A stretch of 38,326 bases of DNA from Promineifilum sp. (GTDB taxonomy: Bacteria; Chloroflexota; Anaerolineae; Promineifilales; Promineifilaceae): positions 1-38,326 of the forward strand of contig JACFOH010000016.1 of assembly GCA_019454405.1 (NCBI GenBank). Direction: 5' to 3'. The notes under the pieces are model-generated. The model searched no databases and was not told where the DNA came from. It was given only the letters and a program-made list of their open reading frames with translations. Numbering within the stretch: the stretch's first letter is position 1; each line of letters starts with the position of its first letter. Position numbers and translations under genes: made by a program. This document shows positions 24,480-31,958 of this stretch, piece by piece.

Positions 24480-25325
24480 CTACGGCGTGCTTCCGACAGT
24501 AGAGCCCGTGGCTGAGATATGGACAACGAATACGGACTGGCCCAGTTGCAGATGGGACCCATTCTTTAACATATGCACGGCCGCCACCTGGACATCATCA
24601 ACCCATGTCCGGCGACTGCCAAGATCGTAAACCAGGTAGCGGTCGCTCTCGCGCCGAATTTCGGCGTGATACAGCGCCAACCCGGGCAAGACGATATCGT
24701 TATCGGGCGAACTGCCGACACGGGTCACGTCGTCGCGCAAGGCCCAGCGATCATGCGTATTGCTCGCCAGAGCCAACCAGGCGACTGATGACGAGCGAAC
24801 GGGGCCACCCCTTCCACGACGCGGCCTTGGAGCCTCAGCCGGCGCCACCGCGGCCGCCGGAATACCGGCCGGCCGAGGAGAGTACGTCATCTCCACAGGG
24901 GGCGCTTGCCGGGAAGCGGGTTGATCCAGCGCATCCACCGTCACCTCAACGCCACCGAATAATCGAGCAAAGAGATTGTAGAGGAGAGCGCCCAGGAACG
25001 ACGACAGGCCCGTCAAGAGCATGCCGGCAGCGATCATGCCCAAAGCGATAGCGAAAAAGAGCATTGTCCCCTGCCCCGACAAGGATTCCAGGCGCTCATG
25101 TATATCTCCCAGGGGCAGGAGGGCCATCAAGTCAAGATCGACGCTCACCCCGCGGGATACCGGGATAGTTAAGGTTAAGTCAGCGAGCCAATCCTTTAGG
25201 TCGAAGATGAGAGAGCGAACCAGCCAGCCAAGCGCGACGCCCGGCGGGAGCCAGATAGCTACCCCTAATATAAGACCGTAGAACAAAGCGCCAAAAGGAC
25301 TTACGCGACGGATTGTGTAACGCAT
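24480..25325 (-). CDS. Membrane protein with C-terminal FHA domain
   Basis: A 281-residue protein. Residues 10-38 and about 85-125 are hydrophobic membrane segments, with GALLYNLFARLFGGVEVTV resembling DUF3566-type membrane domains. A Pro/Ala/Arg-rich linker (about 135-185) follows. Residues about 190-275 form an FHA-like domain: VTRVGSSPDNDIVLPGLALYHAEIRRE, YLVYDLGSRRTWVDD, LKNGSHLQLGQSVFVV. FHA domains bind phosphothreonine. The usual Asn of the recognition loop is not obvious, so binding may be altered. It could transmit Ser/Thr kinase signals to the membrane. A TACGGT box 6 nt before the ATG is a weak promoter candidate. Confidence 0.78.
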   Translation of the reverse strand: MRYTIRRVSPFGALFYGLILGVAIWLPPGVALGWLVRSLIFDLKDWLADLTLTIPVSRGVSVDLDLMALLPLGDIHERLESLSGQGTMLFFAIALGMIAAGMLLTGLSSFLGALLYNLFARLFGGVEVTVDALDQPASRQAPPVEMTYSPRPAGIPAAAVAPAEAPRPRRGRGGPVRSSSVAWLALASNTHDRWALRDDVTRVGSSPDNDIVLPGLALYHAEIRRESDRYLVYDLGSRRTWVDDVQVAAVHMLKNGSHLQLGQSVFVVHISATGSTVGSTP

Positions 25326-25402
25326 ATCTCTACCGTACCTGGTTTACGGCCATCGCCGAATCAAGAGTCCCACTTCCTTATCCCACCGTTCCCCCAACAG
25401 GG

Positions 25403-26512
25403 TTAGGGCAAACGGGGGGCTAGCGACAAGCCGGTCACATCGAGTGTCGCCTCGCAATTCCCTGGCCTGCATGTATCGGAATTGGCAACGGCCAGAGTTA
25501 CGGTGAGCTGGAACACGTCCAGCGGGCTTAGCCCGGCCAACTCATCGGCGAATTCGCGGCCAAGATCGATCGTCAGATCCTGCCACCCTTCGTCAAGCGA
25601 ATGTCGGACAAACGGCATAGTGAGCGACGGCGATAGCACATTATCCCATAACTCGGTTGAATCGGACGAACCATCCAGCCAGATCGACGCGCCAACAGGT
25701 TCACCATCGGCCCCCTCATATTGTAGAATCAGCATCCCGCGACCTTCGGCGTCTCCGTTCGATGTGCCCGCAGCGCGAACACGCGCCCGAAATACAAGCC
25801 CTTCGATAGGATAGGTCAGTACCACACGCTGGGCAACCTTTAAGTAGCCCGCCCCGTCTTGCTCCAGGTGAATCGCGTTCATATTCGGCTCATCATCGAC
25901 CGGGCGAACTTCAACCAAACTCGACCTACCGTTCGTGATACTCACCCAGCCGTCAGCCCAACCACGGGCGAAATCCCCGTTTTGCAACAGGTTCGCCTCG
26001 GAATCGAAGGAGAAGGTAGGCGTAATAACGACGCCGACGATGGTGCTCAATGGGGTGATGGTGAAAACGGTTGTCGGCGACGGCTCTTCAACGGTCGGAG
26101 GCGATGTAGACAATGTTTCTACAGTTGCGGTTGGCAACGGCAAGTCAGTGGCGGGGGGTTCGGAGGTTTCCAGCGCCACGCCGGCTACGGTCGAATTTCG
26201 TGCGGGGGTCGGCGACGCCGTCTGCGTGCGGCTGGGCAAATAGAAAAACGCCCAAATGACCAACGCCAGCGCCCCCAACAAGCCCGCCAGAAGTAACAGC
26301 CACACCCAAAGCCGGTTGCGATTCCTTCTGGGGGTGACCAGTTCCGTCTCCGGCTCAGGGGCGGCGCTCGACGGCTCAGCCGGCAACAGTATCGATGAGT
26401 TGCGCAGTGGCGGAGGTGCGACCGGAGGCGGTTGGATAAGCGACCGGCAGACAGCACAGATCCGGGTTCCAGGTCTGTTTGCGTGTCCATTCGGGCAATA
26501 GACAAAGTCCAT
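25403..26512 (-). CDS. Zinc-ribbon membrane-anchored protein with extracellular beta-sandwich-like domain
   Basis: A 369-residue protein. The N-terminus is a zinc-ribbon-like CPNGH...CAVC (C6, H10, C19, C22). After a Pro-rich stretch comes one membrane helix (about 70-92, LWVWLLLLAGLLGALALVIWAFF). Then follows a Thr/Pro/Ser-rich stalk (about 95-165). Residues about 175-369 start NLLQNGDFARGWADGWVSI, typical of carbohydrate-binding-module-like beta-sandwiches. The topology implies a cytoplasmic zinc ribbon and an external binding domain. AGGAG lies 7 nt before the chosen ATG 26512; the longer frame starting at 26539 lacks a ribosome site. Confidence 0.7.
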   Translation of the reverse strand: MDFVYCPNGHANRPGTRICAVCRSLIQPPPVAPPPLRNSSILLPAEPSSAAPEPETELVTPRRNRNRLWVWLLLLAGLLGALALVIWAFFYLPSRTQTASPTPARNSTVAGVALETSEPPATDLPLPTATVETLSTSPPTVEEPSPTTVFTITPLSTIVGVVITPTFSFDSEANLLQNGDFARGWADGWVSITNGRSSLVEVRPVDDEPNMNAIHLEQDGAGYLKVAQRVVLTYPIEGLVFRARVRAAGTSNGDAEGRGMLILQYEGADGEPVGASIWLDGSSDSTELWDNVLSPSLTMPFVRHSLDEGWQDLTIDLGREFADELAGLSPLDVFQLTVTLAVANSDTCRPGNCEATLDVTGLSLAPRLP

Positions 26513-26569
26513 CGATGTCTCCTTACGGCCTCGTTGCATGAAACGGTCGCTCGCTGAAATGGCCGCTTA

Positions 26570-27064
26570 TCAACCGAGTTCGAATCGCATCAACACCCGG
26601 CCAAGACGTATCTCATCTCCATTCTGGAGCGGGTGCTTGATTCCCACAGCGATCTTCCTCTTGTTCACAAAAGTGTAATTTACGGAGTCCAGATCCTCAA
26701 TGAAGTAAGCCGCACCGTCCCAAGTGATCTGGGCGTGGCGGCGAGACACTCCACCCTCCTCGCCACCGAACGGGACGAGGTCGACGTCGGGATGGCTGCC
26801 GCTGCCGGGATCTTCACGGCCGATCACATAAGCCCTCTGTCCCGGGACCAACGCCAGCTCAAAGCCGTCCGGTTGAATAACCAGGCGCGGCATGAAGCCC
26901 TCATCGGCCACTTCGTCAACCGGCTCCGTCGTCAATGCAAGTAATTCTACGGGTTCTGATGAGAAGTCATCAGAACCCGAACGAAAGGGGTGGCCGCAGT
27001 TGCCGCAAACAGCCGCATCGGCCGGCGTCTGCGCCTCACACACCGGGCAGGTGATCATTTCCAT
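26570..27064 (-). CDS. Zinc-ribbon FHA-domain protein
   Basis: A 164-residue soluble protein. Residues 5-26 are a zinc ribbon (CPVC...CGNC, C6, C9, C20, C23). Residues about 68-160 are an FHA domain: AYVIGREDPGSGSHPDVDLVP, GGVSRRHAQITWDGAAYFIEDLDSVNYTFVNKRKI, LQNGDEIRLGRVLMRFEL. The phosphothreonine-binding residues (GRE, SRRH, N in SVNYT) are present. It probably reads the output of a Hanks-type kinase. It is the promoter-proximal gene of the minus-strand group; TATAAT at 27146-27141 may drive it. Confidence 0.87.
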   Translation of the reverse strand: MEMITCPVCEAQTPADAAVCGNCGHPFRSGSDDFSSEPVELLALTTEPVDEVADEGFMPRLVIQPDGFELALVPGQRAYVIGREDPGSGSHPDVDLVPFGGEEGGVSRRHAQITWDGAAYFIEDLDSVNYTFVNKRKIAVGIKHPLQNGDEIRLGRVLMRFELG

Positions 27065-27459
27065 AACACACTTCCCTCAACCGTCCTCCCTGCATGTCGC
27101 ACTCAACAGCACAATTGCCGATGCCTGCGCATCTTTTTCCATTATACCGTAGCTGGATAGAGACGGTGTATATTCGAGCGTTATTTTCGAATCTTTCAGG
27201 TGAACTTTATGTGAAAGTCTGTCATCAGTCTAGCCTGTTGGACAGACGGGGGAAGCGGGCGCAGGTCCTGAAGGCCCGCTTTTAGGCCGGCGCGTCAAGC
27301 CAACACGGCTGATTCACGCCGCTACCGGCCGGATCGGCCATGAACATAGCCAAGATTATGTCCGGAACGCCTCTCGTCGAACACGGCGACAATGCCGGTT
27401 AAGGCTCCGAAAACCGGCGTCTATGCAATGATCGTCTCTTGACGTCGGGCGCCCGGTTC
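27065..27459. other. 395-nt intergenic region
   Basis: It holds a TATAAT (27146-27141, minus strand) that may serve the FHA gene, a TATATT (27169-27174, plus strand), three tandem hairpins ending in a T-tract (27193-27284, see the ncRNA candidate), and a 7-bp inverted repeat GCCGGTT/AACCGGC (27394-27400, 27412-27418). No protein-coding frame is convincing. Confidence 0.6.
27193..27284 (+). ncRNA. Candidate small structured RNA ending in a terminator
   Basis: Three successive stems on the plus strand: CTTTCA/TGAAAG (27193-27198, 27212-27217), GTCTGTC/GACAGAC (27217-27223, 27241-27247) and AAGCGGGC/GCCCGCTT (27253-27260, 27274-27281), the last followed by TTA. No plus-strand gene precedes it, so a terminator here implies a transcript of its own. 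A TATATT box at 27169-27174 is well placed but lacks a -35. It is not a tRNA, and I do not recognise a known RNA family. Confidence 0.4.
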
Positions 27460-28077
27460 TTAAACCACTCTGGGGTGACCGTACAGCCACCAGTATGTAT
27501 CTCGCGGATAGGCAGAAGCCCAAACCGGCGACCAGATGAACGGGCCCGATGTCCAGCGGAATTTCAGGCGATAGTCCAATGCGGCGACGTCAGCGGGGAT
27601 GTGTTCGGCCAACCGAAATGGGGATTCACTTAGCTTATCCACCAATTCGCCAATCACCACTCGCGTGTCGGCCAGGTAGTTATATCGCTCAGTGTCGGCC
27701 GCCAGTCGCTTGGACACAGCCAGGTCGCGCAAGTAGACCGTCCATTCCCGCATCCGCGAACCGAGTTCGGACGAGGCGCGGTCCTCGAGGCGGACGATCT
27801 GCGAGCTTACGATCTGGTCATAAGTGGCATTAGCCGCAGCCAAAGCCTCGCGCTCGGCGCTGCCCAGCAACTCCTCGAGCGCGCCCAGACGCCGGCGACG
27901 CATCAGATAGCCGCCGACGGTCAAGAGCGGCATATCGATCTGGCCCATGTCCCACCAGGTGACATCACTCGCCAAGTAGCCCGGCATACCACGAACCATC
28001 GCCGCGAGAATAGCCAGGTCGTTTTTCAAGATTTGGTATTCCTCTGCCTTAATCGGCGCCGCCTTGGATTTGACCAT
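27460..28077 (-). CDS. Hypothetical protein
   Basis: A 205-residue protein I do not recognise. It is soluble and mostly helical in the middle (about 65-145: LGALEELLGSAEREALAAANATYDQIVSSQIVRLEDRASSEL). The C-terminal 40 residues are rich in Trp and aromatic residues (FRWTSGPFIWSPVWASAYPRDTYWWLYG written here only in part as FIWSPVWASAYP). GGGAGG lies 5 nt before ATG 28077, so I prefer that start to the ATG at 28101. The 5' region contains the inverted repeat GACCTG/CAGGTC (28107-28112, 28121-28126). It stands alone between two intergenic regions. Confidence 0.7.
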   Translation of the reverse strand: MVKSKAAPIKAEEYQILKNDLAILAAMVRGMPGYLASDVTWWDMGQIDMPLLTVGGYLMRRRRLGALEELLGSAEREALAAANATYDQIVSSQIVRLEDRASSELGSRMREWTVYLRDLAVSKRLAADTERYNYLADTRVVIGELVDKLSESPFRLAEHIPADVAALDYRLKFRWTSGPFIWSPVWASAYPRDTYWWLYGHPRVV

Positions 28078-28229
28078 TAGAACCTCCCTGTGATTCTTCA
28101 TCTCATGACCTGCCTGTGCTCAGGTCCAGAAGCCCTGTTTATATTCTACACATTTAAGTCAGACCGATCAGTGGCAGATGTCACTTTTTTTCGGGATGAA
28201 GATCACACTCATCCTACAAAACAGTTAGA

Positions 28230-28257
28230 TTGACCGGGCAAGCGATTCTGCTATAGT
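28230..28257 (+). promoter_or_regulatory. Promoter of the acyltransferase gene
   Basis: TTGACC (28230-28235), 16-nt spacer, TATAGT (28252-28257), then 8 nt to ATG 28266. There is no room for a Shine-Dalgarno sequence, so the mRNA should be leaderless or nearly so. Confidence 0.72.
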
Positions 28258-28265
28258 GCCTCAAC

Positions 28266-29000
28266 ATGTGGCATTTACGAATTACCCGCTTCTTCATCAC
28301 GATCATTCAGATTATTCTGGCCCGGCTCATCATCATCGGTCGCGAAAATATCCCTGCCGAAGGCCCCTATATCCTCACCGTTAACCATCTGAGTACGGCC
28401 GATACCGGCATCGTCCTGGTGGGCTTTCCCATACAAAAGTGGCGTTTCTTCGCCGGCGAGAAGTGGGCCAAGCATCCCCTATGGGGGCCGCTGATGTCCT
28501 GGAACGGAGTCATCTTCATCAATCGCGGCGAGGTGGATCGGGGAGCGTTGCGCGAAGCGCTGGCGGCGTTAGAGGATGGGGCAACCTTTGCTCTGGCTCC
28601 GGAAGGTACGCGCAGCAAGGTCGGGGCCATCCAGCCGGGCAAAGATGGCGCGGCCTACCTGGCGACTCAGGCCCAGGTGCCGATTCTGCCGGTCGGGATC
28701 AGCAACACCGACGTCCTTTTCGCCAACGTTCGCCGTTTGCGCCGGACGACGATCACGATGCGTATCGGCAAGCCTTATCGCTTGCCCGACCTCGGCCGTC
28801 GGGTGCGCAGTCGCGATCTGGCCGATTACACCTGCTTGATCATGACTCACATCGCCGCGCTTGTTGAGCCTCGCCATCGCGGGGTCTACAATGGCACGCC
28901 CGCATTAACGGCGCTTCTGGCCGGCGAAGATCCGTGGCCGTATTGCGTGGGCGCCTCTGCAAGCGTTGCCGAAGAAGCTGTCGATAACACCACCGCTTAG
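28266..29000 (+). CDS. plsC: 1-acyl-sn-glycerol-3-phosphate acyltransferase (PlsC family)
   Basis: A 244-residue membrane-associated acyltransferase. Residues 5-25 are a hydrophobic N-terminal helix. The catalytic motif NH-x4-D is N40-H41...D46 (NHLSTADTG), the glycerophosphate-binding block is GVIFINRGEVDRG (81-93), and EGTRS is at 113-117, followed by PILPVGIS. This is the standard set for lysophosphatidate acylation in phospholipid synthesis. The last 30 residues are a non-conserved tail. It stands alone, with its own promoter immediately upstream. Confidence 0.9.
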   Translation: MWHLRITRFFITIIQIILARLIIIGRENIPAEGPYILTVNHLSTADTGIVLVGFPIQKWRFFAGEKWAKHPLWGPLMSWNGVIFINRGEVDRGALREALAALEDGATFALAPEGTRSKVGAIQPGKDGAAYLATQAQVPILPVGISNTDVLFANVRRLRRTTITMRIGKPYRLPDLGRRVRSRDLADYTCLIMTHIAALVEPRHRGVYNGTPALTALLAGEDPWPYCVGASASVAEEAVDNTTA

Positions 29001-29071
29001 AGCATTTCACGCCCAGATTTCTCCCCTCGCTGAACGTAGATAATCTGTTCGGAAATTTTAAGGCGCGGCTA

Positions 29072-29100
29072 TTGCGCATCGATTTTCGCCATGTTATAAT
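29072..29100 (+). promoter_or_regulatory. Promoter of nrdJ
   Basis: TTGCGC (29072-29077), 17-nt spacer, TATAAT (29095-29100) preceded by TGT, an extended -10. The predicted start near 29107 gives a leader of about 120 nt that carries the palindromes below. Confidence 0.7.
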
Positions 29101-29110
29101 GCCTCTCCTT

Positions 29111-29158
29111 TGGCCATATAAGCCGTCGTACTGGTAGATAACCCCCATATATGGGGGT
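29111..29158 (+). promoter_or_regulatory. Probable NrdR operator pair upstream of nrdJ
   Basis: The main site is an 18-bp perfect palindrome ACCCCCATATATGGGGGT (29141-29158). A weaker site, TGGCCATATAAGCCGT (29111-29126), shares the CATATA core and lies exactly 31 bp upstream, about three helical turns. NrdR boxes are 16-bp palindromes with a C-ATATAT-G-like core, occur in pairs with this spacing, and control ribonucleotide reductase genes. Both sites lie just downstream of the predicted transcription start, suitable for repression. The flanks differ from the usual ACAC/GTGT, so the assignment is inferred. Confidence 0.6.
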
Positions 29159-29227
29159 ATATTGGGCAAATCTCTATTCAGAGCCACAGAAAGCCCTATT
29201 ACTGTTTGTGAGGAGGTATCGAGTATT

Positions 29228-31705
29228 ATGAGTGCAAATGTCACCCCAACCGTCGAGCAGTCGTCTCTGACGCTTCCGGAGAATAGCCTGGCCGTGCTGC
29301 GTCGCCGCTACCTGCGGCGCGGGCCGGACGGCGAGCCGGTTGAGACCGTCGAGGAGATGTTCCATCGCGTAGCCCATCACATTGCTCTGGTAGAGGCAGA
29401 TCATGGTGGGGACGTCGCCGCGACCGAAGATACCTTCTATAAGTTGATGACGGAGTTACGATTCTTCCCCAACAGCCCCACCTTCACCGGCGCGGGCACT
29501 CCGTTGGGCCAACTGGCGGCATGCTTCGTGCTTCCCATCTCCGACGACATGGGTCGCGAGCAGTCCGGCATCTTCCAGACGCTACGGGACGCGGCGCTCA
29601 TTCAGCAGACGGGCGGCGGCAACGGCTTCGCTTTCTCGCGCCTGCGGCCAAAGAACGACCACGTCAAGACTTCGGCCGGGCGGGCGACGGGGCCGGTGGG
29701 CTTCCTGCGAGTTTACGATCAAGCCTTCGGAGAGATCGCCCAGGGCGGCACACGGCGTGGCGCGAATATGGCTGTCTTGCGCGTGGATCATCCCGATATC
29801 TTTGAGTTCATCTCTTGCAAGGCCAGCGAATATGCCATCACCAATTTCAATATCTCCGTCGGCATCACCGACAAATTCGTCCAGGCGGTGAAGGACGATG
29901 CTGATTTCGATCTGATTAACCCGCGCGACGGCGCCGTCTGGCGCACCGTGCGGGCACGCGACATCTTCGATGAGATCGTCAAGTATGCCCACCGCAACGG
30001 CGAGCCGGGAGTGTTATTCCTCGACGCCGCCAATCGCTCCAACCCAGTGCCCCACCTGTACGAACTGGAGGCCACCAACCCTTGTGGCGAACAGTGGCTT
30101 GGCCCTTATGAGAACTGCTGCCTGGGATCGATCAATCTCGGCCATCACATAACGGCCGACGGTCAAATCGACTGGGATCTGCTGCGGCAGACGACAGAGG
30201 AGGCGACTCACTTCCTGGACAACGTCGTGACGGCCAACGCTTACGTGCCCGCCGTGCCCGCGTTGCGCGAAGCCGCGCTGAAAGCGCGCCGTATCGGGCT
30301 GGGGATCATGGGATTGGGCGACCTGTTCTATCGTATCGGCGTGCGCTACGGCAGCGACGAAGGCCAGGCCGTAGCGGGGGCCGTCGTCGAATTCATTCGC
30401 TACCATTGCATGCGAACCAGCGTGGAACTGGCCCGCGAGCGCGGCGCATTTCCGGCCATCGAAGGCAGCATTTATGACCCGAAGCGATTCGTCTGGTCTC
30501 CACCCAAGGCGACAGTGAAGAACAAGAAGGATCTCGGCCGCCCGGCAATAGACTGGAAAAGCCTCACCGCCGACATCAAGCAATACGGCATCCGCAACGC
30601 CGCCCAGACAACCGTCGCCCCGACAGGTACCATCGCCACCGTGGCTGGAATCGAGGGCTATGGTTGCGAGCCGGTTTTCGCCCTGGCCTATATCCGCCAC
30701 GTCAACGACAACGGCAAGGATCTGCCGCTGCAATACACCAGCCCGCTATTCGCGCAAGCGCTGCTCGACGCCGGCCTGGACGAAGCAACCCGCAACGAGA
30801 TCATCGAAGAAGTAAACCGCGTCGGCAGTTGCCAACACGTCGACAAGCTGCCCGCGCACATTCGCGATACGTTTGTCGTGTCGTCCGATATCACGCCCGA
30901 AGAGCACGTGCGCATGCAGGCCGCCATCCAGGCATTCATCGACAACAGCATCTCCAAAACATGCAATTTCCCCGCCGGGGCCAATAGCGAAGATGTGGCC
31001 AAAGCGTACATGCTGGCCTGGGAACTGGGTTGCAAGGGACTGACCGTCTACGTTACCGGCTCGCGCGAGAAGGTGACGCTGGAGACGCACGCGACCAAGG
31101 AGGCCAAGACCGAGGAACCCAAAGTTGAAGAACCGGCGCAGCAGATGACGATCTGGCGCGAGAGCAAGAAGCCACGCAGCACTGTGTTGCAGGGCGAGAC
31201 CAGCCGCATCAATACCCCGCTTGGCGTGACCTATATCACCATCAACCATAATGGCGACGGACAACCGTTCGAAGTCTTCATCCAGACAGCCAAGGCCGGC
31301 AGCGACACGGCCGCCGTCTCCGAGGCCATCGGCCGTCTAATCAGCTACAACCTGCGGCTATCCTCATCTGTATCGCCGCGCGATCGGATGAAGGAAGTCA
31401 TCAACCAGTTGAGCGGCATTGGCGGCGGGCGGCCGCTCGGCTTCGGCCCCAAGCGTGTTCTGTCCTTGCCCGACGGAGTAGCTCAGGTGCTGGACGACTA
31501 TCTCAGCCGCTCGGCCGAGGAGATCCCCGCCGTCCTGGCCAACGGTTCCAACAGCAGCGGGCCCCATACGATGAGTAGCACTCAACCGGCCCTGCCCACA
31601 CCGCCGGCTATCGTCGGCGATCTCTGCCCCGATTGCGGCAATTCGTCGCTAGTCAACGAGGAAGGCTGCCGCAAATGTATGAGTTGTGGTTATAGTGAGT
31701 GTTAA
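29228..31705 (+). CDS. nrdJ: Adenosylcobalamin-dependent (class II) ribonucleoside-diphosphate reductase
   Basis: An 825-residue enzyme making deoxyribonucleotides with B12 as radical source. Visible landmarks are [11 protein letters not shown] (80-90), first redox Cys C99 (AACFVLP), [13 protein letters not shown] (129-141), [19 protein letters not shown], the active-site NPCGE (N284, C286, E288), [10 protein letters not shown] with the second redox Cys, and SISKTCNFP. The C-terminal part has a TSCPD-type domain (about 655-745) and a terminal zinc-ribbon/redox tail with CPDC, CRKC and a final Cys. AGGAGG (29211-29216) precedes ATG 29228 by 11 nt; 22 codons upstream are discounted. No class I genes and no cobalamin riboswitch were seen nearby. 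Confidence 0.95.
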   Translation: MSANVTPTVEQSSLTLPENSLAVLRRRYLRRGPDGEPVETVEEMFHRVAHHIALVEADHGGDVAATEDTFYKLMTELRFFPNSPTFTGAGTPLGQLAACFVLPISDDMGREQSGIFQTLRDAALIQQTGGGNGFAFSRLRPKNDHVKTSAGRATGPVGFLRVYDQAFGEIAQGGTRRGANMAVLRVDHPDIFEFISCKASEYAITNFNISVGITDKFVQAVKDDADFDLINPRDGAVWRTVRARDIFDEIVKYAHRNGEPGVLFLDAANRSNPVPHLYELEATNPCGEQWLGPYENCCLGSINLGHHITADGQIDWDLLRQTTEEATHFLDNVVTANAYVPAVPALREAALKARRIGLGIMGLGDLFYRIGVRYGSDEGQAVAGAVVEFIRYHCMRTSVELARERGAFPAIEGSIYDPKRFVWSPPKATVKNKKDLGRPAIDWKSLTADIKQYGIRNAAQTTVAPTGTIATVAGIEGYGCEPVFALAYIRHVNDNGKDLPLQYTSPLFAQALLDAGLDEATRNEIIEEVNRVGSCQHVDKLPAHIRDTFVVSSDITPEEHVRMQAAIQAFIDNSISKTCNFPAGANSEDVAKAYMLAWELGCKGLTVYVTGSREKVTLETHATKEAKTEEPKVEEPAQQMTIWRESKKPRSTVLQGETSRINTPLGVTYITINHNGDGQPFEVFIQTAKAGSDTAAVSEAIGRLISYNLRLSSSVSPRDRMKEVINQLSGIGGGRPLGFGPKRVLSLPDGVAQVLDDYLSRSAEEIPAVLANGSNSSGPHTMSSTQPALPTPPAIVGDLCPDCGNSSLVNEEGCRKCMSCGYSEC

Positions 31706-31732
31706 TCGGGTGGTTTTGTGTAGTTTGAACCC

Positions 31733-31760
31733 TTGACAATCAAATGAGCCTTGTTATCAT
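31733..31760 (+). promoter_or_regulatory. Promoter of the arginine operon
   Basis: TTGACA (31733-31738), 16-nt spacer, TATCAT (31755-31760) preceded by TGT, an extended -10. Transcription should start at 31767-31768, the ATG of the leader peptide, 7 nt after the -10 box. Confidence 0.75.
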
Positions 31761-31767
31761 TTGCACC

Positions 31768-31848
31768 ATGTACGTTTGCATAGTTCAGGCTTTCCCTCGC
31801 CGCCCTCGCCGTCCCCGGACCACTGGTCTGGTGTTTGAGGTTGCCTGA
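31768..31848 (+). CDS. Arginine-rich leader peptide of the arg operon (attenuator)
   Basis: A 26-codon frame too short for ordinary ORF calling. It begins MYVCIVQAFP, continues RRPRRPR (residues 11-17) and ends at TGA 31846-31848. Five Arg codons (CGC, CGC, CGC, CGT, CGG) fall within seven. It starts at or beside the predicted transcription start, so it would be translated from a leaderless mRNA. It is followed by mutually exclusive hairpins and a strong terminator, and then argC. This is the design of his/trp-type attenuation: ribosomes stalling for lack of charged Arg-tRNA would change the fold and let polymerase pass. The role is inferred from the layout. Confidence 0.7.
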   Translation: MYVCIVQAFPRRPRRPRTTGLVFEVA

Positions 31849-31889
31849 GTCGTAAACGAATCGACACAACTAGAACCAACCGCCAGACC
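31815..31889 (+). promoter_or_regulatory. Attenuator pause hairpin and antiterminator
   Basis: Segment 1, CCGGACC (31815-31821), pairs with segment 2, GGTCTGG (31825-31831): 7 bp with one G-U and a 3-nt loop. Segment 2 extended, 31825-31837, can instead pair with segment 3, 31877-31889: 12 of 13 positions pair, including one G-U. Segment 3 is also the left arm of the terminator. Thus 1:2 plus 3:4 (termination) excludes 2:3 (read-through). Segment 1 begins 2 nt after the fourth Arg codon and includes the fifth, so a ribosome stalled on the Arg run would cover it. Confidence 0.65.
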
Positions 31890-31913
31890 TGAAAAGTCTG
31901 GCGGTTTTATTTT
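31878..31913 (+). terminator. Attenuator terminator before argC
   Basis: A perfect 11-bp stem: AACCGCCAGAC (31878-31888) with GTCTGGCGGTT (31896-31906), 7-nt loop, then TTATTTT. It lies between the operon promoter and argC, so it must be bypassed for arg expression. It cannot serve nrdJ alone, because a strong promoter intervenes. Confidence 0.88.
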
Positions 31914-31958
31914 GGGATGAGGCCGGGCCTCAGACCGGGTCTCATCAAGGGAAGAGAT

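Noticed and set aside
27253..27284. The stem with GCAGGTCCTGAAGG as a signal recognition particle RNA
   Set aside because: Only a short stretch resembles the SRP apical loop; the conserved GGAAGCAGCC segment is missing.
29001..29227. Cobalamin riboswitch upstream of the B12-dependent reductase
   Set aside because: The leader is too short and lacks the B12-box sequence GCCACTG; the palindrome pair fits NrdR better.
31768..31848. The Arg-rich ORF being the start of a normal protein gene
   Set aside because: It stops after 26 codons and is followed by the terminator; no continuation exists in another frame.
31706..31958. T-box or ArgR/ARG-box control upstream of argC
   Set aside because: No T-box AGGGTGGNACCGCG-like element or stem I layout is present, and no ARG-box palindrome is seen; the Arg-rich ORF with alternative hairpins explains the region better.
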